Of a stretch of DNA of 64,000 bases, positions 46,821 through 58,755 are shown in pieces (the stretch's first letter is position 1; each line of letters begins with the position of its first letter). The stretch lies in the NCBI GenBank assembly GCA_020746875.1, contig JAGTJL010000029.1, positions 248,001 through 312,000 of the forward strand, read 5' to 3'. The translations under genes were made by a program, and so were the position numbers. Under the pieces are notes generated by a model, which had not been told where the DNA came from, did no database searches, and saw only the letters and a list, made by a program, of their open reading frames with translations. The stretch is from Rhexocercosporidium sp. MPI-PUGE-AT-0058. Its lineage: Eukaryota > Ascomycota > Leotiomycetes > Helotiales.

Positions 46821-48673
46821 ATGAGATATACGGCAGTTGTCGCCGCCTTGGTCAGCGTGCAAACGTTTGTTCCGGTGGGTGCTAGCCGATGCCACTGCCT
46901 CCCCAGCGAAACGTGCTGGCCAGCCGCCAGTCAATGGTCCGCTCTCAACGCTACCGTTGATGGGCGTTTGCTGGCAACGGTCCCTATCGGGACGCCTTGC
47001 CACGATCCCAACTACAATGAAGCTGCTTGTGCGGCATTGCAGTCTGAATGGACTCTCCCGCAACGCCAGTACGCCCCCTTCCCCCTCCCAGCAAGTTCAG
47101 GAGTCTTCCATTATGTTTCTGACTGACATCATGTACTAGTTTGGCCTCATCGTCTTCTGTGATGCAAACATACTTCGCCAACCAAAGCTGCGACCCCTTC
47201 ACTCCTCAGTCGCAGGCATGCGTCCTCGGTAACTATGTTAGCTACGCAGTGAACGTATCGTCCACGAGCGACGTTGTTGCGGCCCTATCATTTGCACACA
47301 AGAATAACGTTCGTATCGTTATCCGCAACACAGGTCATGAGTATAACCCCCCTGCATTTTCCTCACCCTCCCCATTTTGCGTCTCTTGAGCTTTCATAAA
47401 CTGACATGATCCTCCAATAAGCTACTTCGGCCGTTCCACGGGCGCCGGGGGCCTATCTATTTGGACCCATCACCTTAAGGATATTGAATTCTTGAACTAC
47501 TCCAGCTCAGCATACACAGGCCCCGCTGCCAAAGTCGGCGCAGGAGTCATTGGCGCTGAGGCACTAGCAGCTGCCCACGCCAACAACTATGTTATCGTCA
47601 CCGGAGAGTGTCCTACTGTCGGTATTGCGGGTGGATATACTCAAGGTGGTGGTCATTCCGCCCTAAGCACTACCTTCGGTCTCGGTGCCGACCAGACACT
47701 TGAGTTCCAGGTTGTCACCGCCCTGGGCAAAGTCGTCACTGCATCTGCCTCGCAAAACAGCGATCTGTATTGGGCGCTAAGTGGAGGCGGCGGTGGAACG
47801 TACGGCGTCGTTATTTCTATGACTGTCAAGGTCTATCCTGAGGCTACCGTTGGTGGTGCTTCTTTGCAAATGGCAGCTGCCTCCACAACGCAGGAGAAAT
47901 TCGACCAGGCCGTCTCGCAGTTCCATGCGATGCTGCCAAACATGACAGATCACGGCGCCATGGTGATATACTACTTGAACAACGCCGTCTTTGTCATTAA
48001 TCCCATCACAGTCTACAACTCCACGGCGGCATACGTCCGTGACACAGTCCTTGGTCCCTTCATAGCCGTGCTCGCCGACCTAGGGATCCCTTCATCCGTT
48101 GCCTATACCGAGCTCTCATACTACGATCACTACAGCAAGTACATGGGTCCGCTCCCTTATGGCAACATAGGCGTGGGGGAGTACCAGTATGGAAGCAGGC
48201 TGATTCCACGATCTGTCCTCGAAAACGACAACGACAACGCCGCCTTGCAGGCGGCGTTGCAGAACCTGACGGCGCATGGCGTCTTGGCAGTGGGAAGTTC
48301 GGCTTCGTACGTAAAGCCGGTCGGAGTGAACAACTCAGTGCTGCCGGCATGGCGGGAGACAACGGTGCACATCCAGCTGGGGACGCCGTGGAACGAGACG
48401 GCACCGTGGGCGGATATGGTGGCAGCACAGATCCAGATGACAAACGAATTTGTGGCACAGGTTGAGGCCGTGACTCCGGGCAGTGGGGCGTATGTTAATG
48501 AGGCAGACTTTAGGCAGCCGAACTGGCAGGAGACGTTCTTTGGAGCAAATTATGCAACGCTGCTGGCCATCAAGAGGCATTGGGATCCCAATTCAATGTT
48601 TTATGGGCTTCGAACTGTCGGCAGCGATACGTGGACTGTAGCGAATGATGGCAGGATGTGTACTTCTACTTGA
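46821..48673 (+). CDS. Secreted FAD-dependent oxidase, berberine-bridge-enzyme-like
   Basis: Flavoprotein oxidase of 566 residues. Exons: 46821-47068, 47140-47340, 47422-48673, in phase. Signal peptide 1-22 (MRYTAVVAALVSVQTFVPVGAS), then a Cys-rich start (CHCLPSETCWP). The FAD-binding_4 domain has NVRIVIRNTGHDYFGRSTGAG, where the His is the expected 8-alpha attachment, and TGECPTVGIAGGYTQGGGHS, where the Cys is the expected 6-S attachment; a bicovalent FAD is therefore likely. SDLYWALSGGGGGTYGVV follows. The C-terminal BBE domain reads NEADFRQPNWQETFFGANYA and KRHWDPNSMFYG. Many N-x-S/T sites fit secretion. Relatives oxidise carbohydrates, alkaloids or polyketide intermediates; the substrate is not evident. 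No biosynthetic core enzyme lies nearby. Confidence 0.96.
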
Positions 48674-48694
48674 ACCGACTCTGGTGGCTAATAG

Positions 48695-48700
48695 AATAAA
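48695..48700 (+). terminator. Poly(A) signal of the FAD oxidase
   Basis: AATAAA occurs 22 nt after the TGA stop codon. Confidence 0.45.
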
Positions 48701-48759
48701 GAGACAAGATTCAAATTACATTTTAGCCCCTAATTAATGCATACCAAATGTGACATAGC

Positions 48760-50746
48760 ACTCAAGACAGCATATATCAAAGAGAGCGCTTAATCTTAGA
48801 ATCTAAAATAAGGAAGGAAGAAGGGAAGAGAGAGAGAGAGCTAGGACAGAAGCCGTTAAGTATAAGAAGCCAGGAAGCCCTTACCCTAAGTGAGCAATCA
48901 TATGATCCCTGCTAGTTATACTAGAACTGTAAAATATAGTTTATAAGTATTAAATAGAATTCATGGTAAGTAAAGATTATAAAAGTTTAAAGAAAATATA
49001 TTTAAAGAATTAATTTTTAGCTCTATAAGAAGTTTAAAAGAAGGCGTATATATAAAAAGAGTTTCCCGTAAAGAGAAACAAAACGCTAGCGTAATAAAAA
49101 ATGAAAGTAAAGCTGATTTTATTTATACCGCTAAAGCCCCGGCCATCTTATATTAAGGGTCTAATCCTATAAGGGCAGAATTAATAAGTGTGTATATGAC
49201 AAAGAGCGTCTTTTAGTAATAAAGACTAGAGCGACTCGCTTGGAACTGGCAGTTACTTGTATAAGAGCAAATAATAAGCAGGCTTATTAAGAATTCGCGA
49301 TTTTTCATACGATAATAACAGACTTTTAAAACAACTAAAAAGATAAAGTTTATTATAAGATAAGACTTTAGACCGCTTCTTTAAGAAAAGCAAAAGAATA
49401 TTAAATTAAAGCCTCGTTTAATAGTCGGTTCCCTTTTGTCAAGCTGTGCGCTCTCGCTTACAGTCGGCGAAAGCAAGTATTATAAGAAAGGAAGTTATCA
49501 TAGCCCGAGCCCCGAGCCTCATCAAAATTTTACGGTAAATATTATTATATTTAAATACGCGATCTTAAGGGATAATTGATTAAATTCTTTTTTCTACTTA
49601 GAATTAAATAAAGTCTGCATTTCGCGCAATTAAATTAATTAAGCTTGCATTCGACTTTATATTAGAGCTCTTTACGTATACTTATCGTAAGGGGCTAGAC
49701 TCGATATATTTAATTCTTAAGCCTTTTTTTTTATAAATATTTTTAATATGAAAAAGTATTTTTTTCGCCGTTAAACTCTTTTTTACAAACTCTTTTAAGT
49801 TATAATATAATATGTAAATACTCGTAATAGCCCTTAAGCGTCTTATTAGCGGCCTTTAAAGAAGTAGGGTTTTTGTTAAGTTCTTATATAAGAATTAAAT
49901 CCTTTAGCGTAAGAAAGTCGCCTTTTGCTTTATAAATATCGATCCTTTTCTTTTTACTCTTATTTTCTTTTTTAGTTTAAACTTCGGCGATACGTAGAAC
50001 TTTAATAAACTTATTAATAACGACTTATAAAGCTTTTTAAGGCTTTCGAAGAGCCTCCCCCCGCTCGGCTTTATTGCGTATACGTATTCTTTCCTTTAAA
50101 TCGCCTGTAATTATTAAGGAACCGCCCTTATGAATGCTTTGGCGTAATATTTTTTTATGAATATTATTTGATTTAATTTTCTCTTATAATATAATATATT
50201 TAATTATTGTTAAATATGCCTTATAGAGCTCTATAGTTATAATAATTGTAATATTTTAAAAGAGCTCTTTTAAGTTATTAAAAAAAGATAACCTGGTCCT
50301 TTTTAATAAAAAGATTAAATAATAATTGCGATATTTTATAAGTTATACGGCTTAAAAAGAGGCAATTTCGGTAGGTCTAATTACTCGTTTTTATTCTTTA
50401 CGTTTTAGATTGACTTCTTTTTATTATATTTCCGCATTTTCTTTAAATTAGCTTTTAAAGAAAGTAATTATATTTCCGAATACTTAAAAGCACTTTTAAT
50501 TATGTATTCTTTTATTGCATTTGCTTTAATTTTAATAAGATCTCGGATAAATAAGTAATTAAGTATTTAAAGTTAAAGCTCCGTGAGGTATTTTAAATAT
50601 AAGCGTTATAAAAGTACTTTTAAAAATGAAAGTGACGTACAAAAAGCGGACCCGCAGTCTGTAAACTGCGTATTTGGCTATATAGCCTCTTTACCCTGTA
50701 ACCACGTGATATTCTGTCCGACAAAAAGATATTAATATTTATTATA
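48760..50746. repeat. AT-rich RIP block, element class unknown
   Basis: This begins the 15-kb repeat tract at the right of the window. A+T and TpA strongly dominate. A (GA) run at 48821-48841 marks the boundary. Neither strand gives a recognisable transposon protein. 50641-50725 is a less AT-rich island containing CACGTGAT (50703-50710), directly before the LTR element. Confidence 0.6.
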
Positions 50747-51027
50747 TGCACGCTTATCTATTCTATTTATATAAAATCGGACCCGTAGTATAAAAGGGCC
50801 GAGGCTTTTACGGCATTAATAGAATCAGTCTTATTTATATTTTTAATTACGTCGGCGTTTTACTTCTTTTTATAAATAATATCTTTTATATATACGCTTT
50901 TCTTTTAAACTTTTTTAAAAGTTAAAGATTAGTTTTTTAAATATATTTTCTTTAAACTTTTATAAAGTTTTATTTATTATAAATTTTATTTAATAAATTA
51001 ATTTTTTTATTTTACAAGAAAGTAATA
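50747..51027. repeat. Left LTR (about 280 bp)
   Basis: Direct-repeat partner of 53273-53549; the edges are uncertain by several bases because RIP has altered the terminal dinucleotides. Confidence 0.68.
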
Positions 51028-53272
51028 TAAAAAATAAAAGAATAGTTCTTTATTAAGTAATTATATTTAATAACGCTAGACTTACGAATAATACGCGCTT
51101 CGACGGTGCCGCTTATAATATTCTTCGTAAGATTATAAAATTTATAAATCTTTTTTATATAATTAAAAGCAAAAGTATTTTTAATAGCGAACTGCTTTAA
51201 AATACTCGTAATAATAATAATAAAGAATCTTCTTATATTTATAATTAATTTATTTATATTCGTAGGAAAAAAAGGAAAATTATAATTTAAATTAAAAATA
51301 ATTTAAATATATTCGATTATATAATAAATAATATAAACTTTTTTATTTTTAATATTAATATTAATTTTATGGTTTTAAATATACTTACTGAAGAATAAAT
51401 CGCTTAAAAGCAGCACGAGCTCGAAAAGTATATACGCTTATTAATTAAGTCTAAGATTAAGAATACTTATACGAAAACGCGGCTCGCTTATTATAAAAAT
51501 AATCTTATTAAGCTTCGCCGCCTTTGAATAATCTCCGTCGCTTATACAGATATAATAAGTAAACGACAGACGATTAAAGAAAGCTTTTAATAAACTTATA
51601 ATATAATATTAGATTTTATTATTATTATTTTAATAAAAGACTTAAAGTCACTTTTAGTAAAACGTAACCTAAATTTAAGGTTAAAAGCTAACTTGCTAGA
51701 CTATAATACCCGCTTAACGAGGAAGCTATTAGGCCTAGGACTTTACTAGCCCCGGGATACCTCCGAGAAATAACCGTATTACTTACGGCAAATTATATAA
51801 TTTATAAACTTAAAATAATAATATTAATATATTTAAATTTAAACGCTTATATTTTATTAAAATATATTTTAACTAAAGCGAAAGATAAGCGCGATCGTAA
51901 GAAATGCTTTATAATTATAATTTTTAAAAAATATAATAAAAGAATTTCGAGAATTTATAAAATTAAAAAATATTTAAAAAAAGATCTTTAAAACTTACTT
52001 ATATAATTATAATACGTATACGAATTAAATACGCGTTATAATTATAAATATAAAAAGCGATTTATTAATTTATTAAAATAATATAAAATAAACCGTAATT
52101 AAACTCGAAAGTATTTTATTAATATAAAACTTATTTATTAATTTTTTAAAAGAGTTTTATACTTTTAAAAAAACTCGAAATATTAAGATTATTAAAATAT
52201 TAAGCGGTTCCGCTAATAATTAAGCAAGTTATTTAAATAATATGCCGACGATTTATTATATTTATTAAAAACCGTAATATTCGAATATTTAATAATATTA
52301 TTATTATTAATTTTCGTAAAATAATTATATATATATTAATAACGTAGTAGATTAATTTTTATGCTTTTATAAACTTTTCTAATACTTATTAATAATAAAA
52401 GAAATTAATTAATATTACTGAGTTTTTTATTAAAAGAACTTAAGAAATATTTTTAAATATATTAAAAGCTAAATATAATATAAGCGAAAGCGGATAAAAT
52501 AATAATAATCTTAAGAATAGCAGATCTCGTAAGAAAAGCCGTAAAGAATATTTTAAAAATAATAATAAAAAGCGCGTATTTAATAGCGCTTTTTTAACTT
52601 TCGGTTCTTAATCTTTTAACGAAAGTAAAAATAATAAAAAGAAGAATTTTATTAAAAGTATTATATTTTATTGCTTTTATAAATAAGAAACTTATTAATT
52701 TAAAAATTATAATTATTTTAAGTTCGTATAATAAATATAAAATAATTCTTAAAAATTAAAAATAAAGAAACGTTTTAAAATAATAAAAAAAAACTTTTTA
52801 AATAAAAAAGAAAATATATATTATTATACGCGTTAAAAAATAAAAGCCGTTTAATATTAAAAAAGATATAAGAAAAAGTAATATTAAATTTTAAGCGTCG
52901 AAAGCTTAAAAGATATTCTTAAACGCTTATATATTTTTATAAAATTAAAATAATCCGAGATAAGTATAAATACGTTATTTAATAATTTAATAAATAATAA
53001 TTTAAATTATAATTTCCTTAATAAATATAAAATTAAATTATAAAAGGTTTTCTTTTTATTTAAATATAACTAAGAGTTTATAGTTTTTAATAAATATTAA
53101 TTCTGAATAACTAACGCTTATAACTTATATATAATTATATAAAATAATTATAAAATCTCGAGAATTTTTTAAAAAAGATTTTATAATTATAAAAACTTAA
53201 AATATAATATAATTCTCGGAATAAAATCCCTTAAATGTAAAAGCGCCGGGTAATATAATTATATTATATAAA

Positions 53273-53549
53273 ATGCTTATTTATTTTATTTATACGGAAT
53301 TAGACCCGTAGTATAAGGAAGCCGAGGCTTTTACGGTATTAATAAAATTAATTTTATTTATATTTTTAATTACGCTAGCGTTTTACTTCTTTTATAAGTA
53401 ATTTTTTTTATATATACGCTTTTCTTTTAGATTTTTTTAAAAATTAAAAATTAATTCTTTAAATATATTTTCCTTAAACTTTTATAAAGTTTTATTTATT
53501 ATGAATTTTATTTAATAAATTAAAATTTTTATTTTATAAGAACGTAATA
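53273..53549. repeat. Right LTR (about 280 bp)
   Basis: Direct-repeat partner of 50747-51027, differing mainly by transitions. Confidence 0.68.
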
Positions 53550-54592
53550 CGAAAATTATCGTGCAGAAATAGAGCAGGCTTTTAGTGGTTTAAGAGCTTT
53601 ACGATTAACGTAAAAAGTAAAGATTTAAAAAATATATTAAAGTAAACGTTACCTTTTATAAAAGGGGACTATAACCCGAGTATATATACACGTGAGTGCT
53701 TACGAGAGCATATATATGACTAATAAATTACGCTAAGGCGCGATACACACTTATAATAAGGCTTTATTATATAAATAAGCCTTATTATTTAAAAGCGTAT
53801 AAGTAGTCGAGAGATATAATATAAGCTCCTCGAGTATATATATTAATTCTTAATAAAAGCATAGCACTGAGCAATAAATTAATATTCTTAAGATATTATA
53901 ATAAATGAAATATTAATACGCGCTTTAAAAATATAATATATGAGGACTTTATATATTGATATAAGCAGTTTACTAGGCAATTAATATTAATAATAAATAA
54001 GAATATAAATACGTATTTAAATTATATATAATTAAATAAATGAGATTTAAATATATAATTAAGCTATAATAATTAAGTAAATAAGATCTTAATTATTATG
54101 TCTAACGTATGTAAATCGCAGGTTTTAAAAGTAAGACTAAAGTAAGGTTTACTTTATAATTAAGATCTTGTATTATCTTATTTAATTATTAAGTTACTTA
54201 ATTATAATTAATGAATTTAATTCTTTTAAAGTAATTATTATATATAATAAGAAGCCGTAACAATATATACTAGCTTTTTATTAACTTATATAATGCGCCG
54301 CCTCCCGGGTTAATAGGTTTATTATTAATTTAAGCGTCCCGTATTATAATAACGCGATTACAATTACTCTTAAGGATATATATATATATATCGACCTTTA
54401 TATTATTATAATTAACTTTTATTTAATATTAACGTATTTTATATTTACGTGCTTACTTATTTATTTATTTCTTTTTTTAATCTTTTAATCTTTTATTTCT
54501 TTTAGTAAATTCTCTTTAATTATTAGCTATGCCTTTTAAAGCTTTTAGAGCAATAACTGCGCGTATTAATAATTAAATCGTAGCTCGTTAAA
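53550..54592. repeat. AT-rich RIP spacer
   Basis: TpA-rich DNA without recognisable proteins. It includes an imperfect inverted pair around AAGATCTTAATTA (54080-54100 and 54158-54200). Confidence 0.5.
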
Positions 54593-54751
54593 TGTAACGA
54601 CGCAAGAGCCTTGGACGTGAAGATAAACTTAATACTTAGAATACAAAAACTACAGAGCTATTGTATAAGAGGGAGGCATATATATAAGGAGTCGGAGGGG
54701 GTCGGACCTATTCCGGACCCCTGACTTAGTCGAAGCATACTTATCGTTACA
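54593..54751 (-). repeat. 3' LTR of the gag-only element
   Basis: 159 bp, TGTAACGA to TCGTTACA, less mutated than its partner. It contains a TATATATAAGG stretch and the pair GTCGGACC/GGTCCGGA-like motifs. Confidence 0.88.
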
Positions 54752-54769
54752 CTACCCCCTTAGGAAACC

Positions 54770-55790
54770 GAAGCTCGTCCTCGTGCTTCTTACTCTTCCT
54801 ACTTTTCTTTTAAATTAATTTTATTATTATATTTATATTTTAAGAGAGTATTAAGTACGGCATCGATTCTTATAATATTTACTTCTCGTTTTAATTCTTT
54901 TAATTGTAAAGCTACGTCACCTGTGGGCTAACGTTGCTTATAGACCGGTAGGCGTGACCGTATAAGATTAGAAACTATACGATTAATTTAAGTAAGCTGA
55001 AATCGCATAGTTGATTAAATTAAGTGTATTTAAATTAAAGAATTTGGCCGTAGCGGTATAAAACAAACGGAGACGTAATAATTAATTGATCCGCATCGGA
55101 AACAGCGGGAGCGATCGATACTTGACGAAGAAGAAGAGCGAGAGGCTACGTCAATAGCGTTAATAGCGGAAAGGTCTATTTTGTCGGCTTTTTAAGGGTC
55201 GTATAAGGAGCGATGTTGATTCGGACCTGATCTAGAGTAGTTTCCGGAGGTGTGTATAGCCGTAAGTGCCGCAAAAGTCGATTAAGAGGCGTATCTCTTA
55301 TAAAGAGAGACGAATTCTAAGTATTTTAAAGAAGTAGTGCCTGAAATATTATGCTCTTAAAGCTTTCGCTTAAGATATTCGGAAAGGCATGGCCGTAACG
55401 TGTCGATTTTCCTCTCGTCGTCTTAATTCCACTCTCCTGCTTTGCCGAGCGTCACTTTAAAGGAAATCAAAAACCCGTGGAAGCTATCGGTTTGAGCTAG
55501 CTTATGGAGCTTTGTCTTCGCACGCTATACCTTGTTTTCGATTCTATTATGCTTATTAAGTTGATTTAGGATTATATAATAATCGTATATAAAAGTAAGG
55601 TTTGCGTGTTTTAAAAGCTTTAAGCAAAGGGCAGCCGGTTCAGAATTAAGTCGGAGGTAAACGTACGCAAATTGAGCTTACGCATCTTTAATTGCTTTAC
55701 TATTAACGCCGAGCACGAGCTGAAGTTGCGCTAGTTAAGTGTCGTAGTGTAATTGTGAGCCGTTAAACTTTAGAGGGTCCGGGAGTTGGC
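54770..55790 (-). pseudogene. Retroelement gag with zinc knuckle, RIP-inactivated
   Basis: Read from high to low coordinate, the capsid-like part has KFNGSQLHYDT, LAQLQLVLGVNSKAIKDA, AQFAYVYLRLNSEPAA, KTKLHKLAQTDSFHGFLISF and DDERKIDTLRPCLSEYLKRK, matching the usual order of Ty3-type gag capsids. A zinc knuckle follows at 55128-55087: CFRC-GSIN-Y-YVSV-C, a CX2CX4HX4C motif whose histidine reads Tyr, a C-to-T change. A short acidic tail ends just before the polypurine tract. About six in-frame stops, mostly replacing Gln, Trp or Arg, inactivate it. Confidence 0.83.
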
Positions 55791-56185
55791 GCTTTTGCCG
55801 TTTCGGAGCCGTTTCGGACTGGTTCCGGACGGAGGTTAAAGAGCCTTAAAGAGAAGCGACTGTAAAAGAGAGAGCTTCGATTTAAGAGTCTTTATGAGTA
55901 AGTTCGTCGGTAAATTACTGGCGGAGAGCTTGTAATTATTATTAGAAGTTTATAATAAGAAAGGAATTAAAGAAGAAGGTTTGATTTTAAAGTATTATAT
56001 AATACTGAAAGTAACGGGCTAAATACGAAGGAGTCGTATATAAATAAAAATGCGTGTAAAGAGTAAAAGTAAGTAAGTAGTATCGATAATAGAATTAACG
56101 ACTTTAATTCAATCGAGTAATAAAAGAAATAATAGCAGTAGCAATAGTAGATACTTTAGACGTATATAAAGGAGTTTTTATATAA

Positions 56186-56345
56186 TATAACGACGCAAGA
56201 GTCTTAAACGTGAAGATAGACTTAATACTTAGAATATAAAAACTATAGAGTTATTATACAGGAGGGAGGCATATATATAAGGAGTCGGAGGGGGGTCGGA
56301 CCTGTTCCGGACCCCTGACCTAGCCGAAGCATACTTGTCGTTATA
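56186..56345 (-). repeat. 5' LTR of the gag-only element
   Basis: 160 bp, matching 54593-54751 apart from mainly G/A and C/T transitions at CpA/TpG positions, including both terminal dinucleotides. Confidence 0.88.
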
Positions 56346-58750
56346 TTAAGTAAGTTCTTTTTTAATTTAATTTCTTAATTTTATTTTTAAATAACCTTAG
56401 CACCGTTAAATTAATCGCTAATAATTATATTATAAGATTTTAAAAATGAGTTCGATAATTAAAAAGTATTTAATAATAAGCTAATTAATGATTTTATTAA
56501 TAATCCTCCTCTTATTTATTCAGTCGTTAAAATAAATCCTAAAGATAATTAATAATATTTTTTTTACGTAAAAATGAAAATACGTTTATTAATAACTTTA
56601 ATAATAAGCTAATTCTCTTTTAATCTTTTTGTATTAAATTAAGCTTATTATTTAAAAAGATTCTCAGGCGTTCTTTTAATACTTTATTATTATTAATTAT
56701 ATTAAATAAAAGCGTTATTATATTAAATAAAAATAGCTCTTAATATACTCTTTTTACTTTGCGCGTCTCGGGTCTTAATTCGACTCCTTTTTTTATTTCT
56801 CTTTTTGCTTTTAAGACTTATACTTATTCTTTATTAGCTTTAAAAAAGCGTAGATTATCTCGTACTCTATTTAAGCCTCGTTCTCTTATTAAGCGCGCTC
56901 GAGGTATATATATATTATTTTAAAGCTTACTTTTTATTAATAACTTATTTTATTTATATTAATTAAGATTTAAAAAAGGAGTTTGCGGATCCTTATTTAT
57001 TATATATTTGCGTTGTTATTCGTAGCCGTGGTAATCGTAAATACTACTTCGCTAATACTCTCGCTATTAAAAGTCGATGTTATAATTATACTTTCGGTTA
57101 TAAATACGATTTCGTTATAAAAGATGTGTTTAAGTATAGTAAAAGATTAATTATAATTATAGATTTTAATAATAAAAAGGTATAATAATTATATTATAAT
57201 TAATCGAGTATTTTATTAATCGATTTATAAAATATTAAAAAGTATAAAACTATTTTAAAAGCCTTAATAAAAGACTTAGCGAGTAATGAAGAGTTTAATA
57301 AGAATATAAAGTTAAATCTTTTAATGCGCTCTTAAAAGCTAGGTTTAAAGCGTAATAAAAAGGATGATTTTAATAATAATATTAATATTAATATAAAATC
57401 TTTAATAAAGTTTGGCAATTTTATATAAGATTTAAAAAAGTTCGCGAAAGCCTTAAAGATAATAATTATTTATTAATTTAAGCTTAAGGTAAATTCTTTT
57501 GCGCTTTTAATAGATTATTTATAAGCTCGGACTGAATTTAAATAGACTTTGCTTAAGCTCGGGCCGAATTTAAATAGTCTTTGCTTAAGTTTAAGCTAAA
57601 TTTAAGTGGATTTTATTTAAGCTTAAGCTGGATTTCGCGTTTATCTTCGGCGTTTTTAAAGCGTAAATACTTAAAATATTAAATTAAAAAAGTTTTATAA
57701 ATAAAAGATTATATAGAAATTTTTTAATATACTTATAATAAATATATTTAAAGCTCTTTAACTTAAGATTAGTAATTATTAAAGTTTAAGAATATTCTAA
57801 AAAGCTTGAATTTTTAGCGAAATAAATTCTTTATGAATTTATTAATAAGTATATTAATAATTAAAAGATATATTATTTTAAATAATTTACGAGTATATTC
57901 TTGTTTAAGTTATATATTTTGAATATTTATATAATAAAGCTTAATAGTAATCTTTTTAATATTATTTATAATTAATTTAATTATTTATTAATTATTACAG
58001 AAAATCTCCTAAGTCTTACCGACATTAAGAGCTAAGTCTTAAAAGAATTATTAAAAAGCTATAGCTTTTTTTCCGGTATACTTTAATATTAGCAATTTTA
58101 CTTTAATAATATTACGAACGCTCCTAGGCGACCACTAGGTCCCAGAAGAAAATATTCTAAGAGCTATTATAGTCCTAAGAACCGAGTAGCTCCTAGGAGC
58201 GCGGCTCTTAAGAGTTAACGAGGTCTTAAGACTTATTTATACTTAAAGCATTTTATTTATAATATAATTATAAAAGTAGTATCGTAACCGCGGGTCTCCG
58301 CGATTACGTATTACGTAATAAATCCTTAAATCCGTAAATCTTTTAATAATAAAAAGAATTTAAGAATTTAAAGATTTAATATCTTAAGGAATTTAAAGGA
58401 TTTAAGGAAAACGAAGGTCTTATATAAGACTAACACGTTTATCATTAAATAAGAGTTTTATATTTAATTAAAAATAATATTTTACTCATATTAATCATTA
58501 TTTATTTTATTGTATATAATACACTTACTTTTTAATTATTAAAATTAATATAACTCACCGTATTCATATTAAGTAAATACACAAACCGTAATACTTTAAG
58601 CACCTTCTTATTAAAAGTACCGACTTACGTATACTATATTAACCCCTTTAATTAAAGGCTAAATACTTAATTCATAGCGCAATGCCATTAGCACCCCTTT
58701 ATTATTTATATTTATTCTTAAAGGGAAAAGTCATAAAAAAAGCGAGGATA
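56346..58750. repeat. AT-rich RIP tract, class unknown; may include the 5' LTR of the gypsy element
   Basis: Around 56940-57180 a plus-strand reading (DPYLLYICVVIRSRGNRKYY, then SRCYNYTFGYKYDF) has spaced Cys residues but no family I can name. 58110-58240 is a less AT-rich patch with CTCCTAGG palindromes. 58320-58410 has an imperfect inverted pair built on AAATCCTTAAA. The 5' LTR of the gypsy element probably lies in the last few hundred bases, but its edge cannot be set without the 3' copy. Confidence 0.45.
57525..57639. repeat. 32-bp tandem repeat, about 3.5 copies
   Basis: Units start at 57525, 57557, 57589 and 57621 (partial). The first two differ at three positions only (GCTCGG-start, TTTGCTTAA-end); the third and fourth diverge further, mostly by transitions. 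Confidence 0.85.
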
Positions 58751-58755
58751 AAGAA

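Larger units (their letters stand above)
50747..53549. mobile_element. RIP-degraded LTR retroelement with about 280-bp LTRs
   Basis: Two direct repeats, 50747-51027 and 53273-53549, share long blocks (GACCCGTAGTATAA, CCGAGGCTTTTACGG, TTTTTAATTACG, TATATACGCTTTTCTTTTA, AACTTTTATAAAGTTTTATT) with mostly C/T and G/A differences. Both start near TG. The 2.24-kb interior lies between them and is too AT-rich to yield a certain protein; with that length the element was non-autonomous or internally deleted. Orientation is not determined. Confidence 0.72.
54593..56345 (-). mobile_element. Gag-only LTR retroelement (TR-GAG/LARD type), 1753 bp
   Basis: Identical-length direct repeats (159-160 bp) end in the inverted motifs TGTAACGA and TCGTTACA; RIP has changed the right copy to TATAACGA and TCGTTATA. 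The flanks are TTAAA (54588-54592) and TTAAG (56346-56350), a 5-bp target duplication with one G/A difference. In minus orientation a purine tract, AAGGGGGTAG, abuts the downstream LTR (54752-54761) as a polypurine tract should. The 1434-bp interior encodes a gag and no protease, reverse transcriptase or integrase. The element must have borrowed enzymes from another retroelement. Confidence 0.85.

Noticed and set aside
47984..48580. Long minus-strand open frames (81-132 codons) opposite the FAD oxidase
   Set aside because: They are antisense shadows of a GC-rich coding exon with no motifs; the plus-strand protein is unambiguous.
26288..48760. Biosynthetic gene cluster or Starship-type giant element
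   Set aside because: No polyketide synthase, NRPS, terpene synthase or P450 is present, and no tyrosine recombinase with DUF3435 is visible. Individual oxidase and hydrolase genes alone do not make a cluster.
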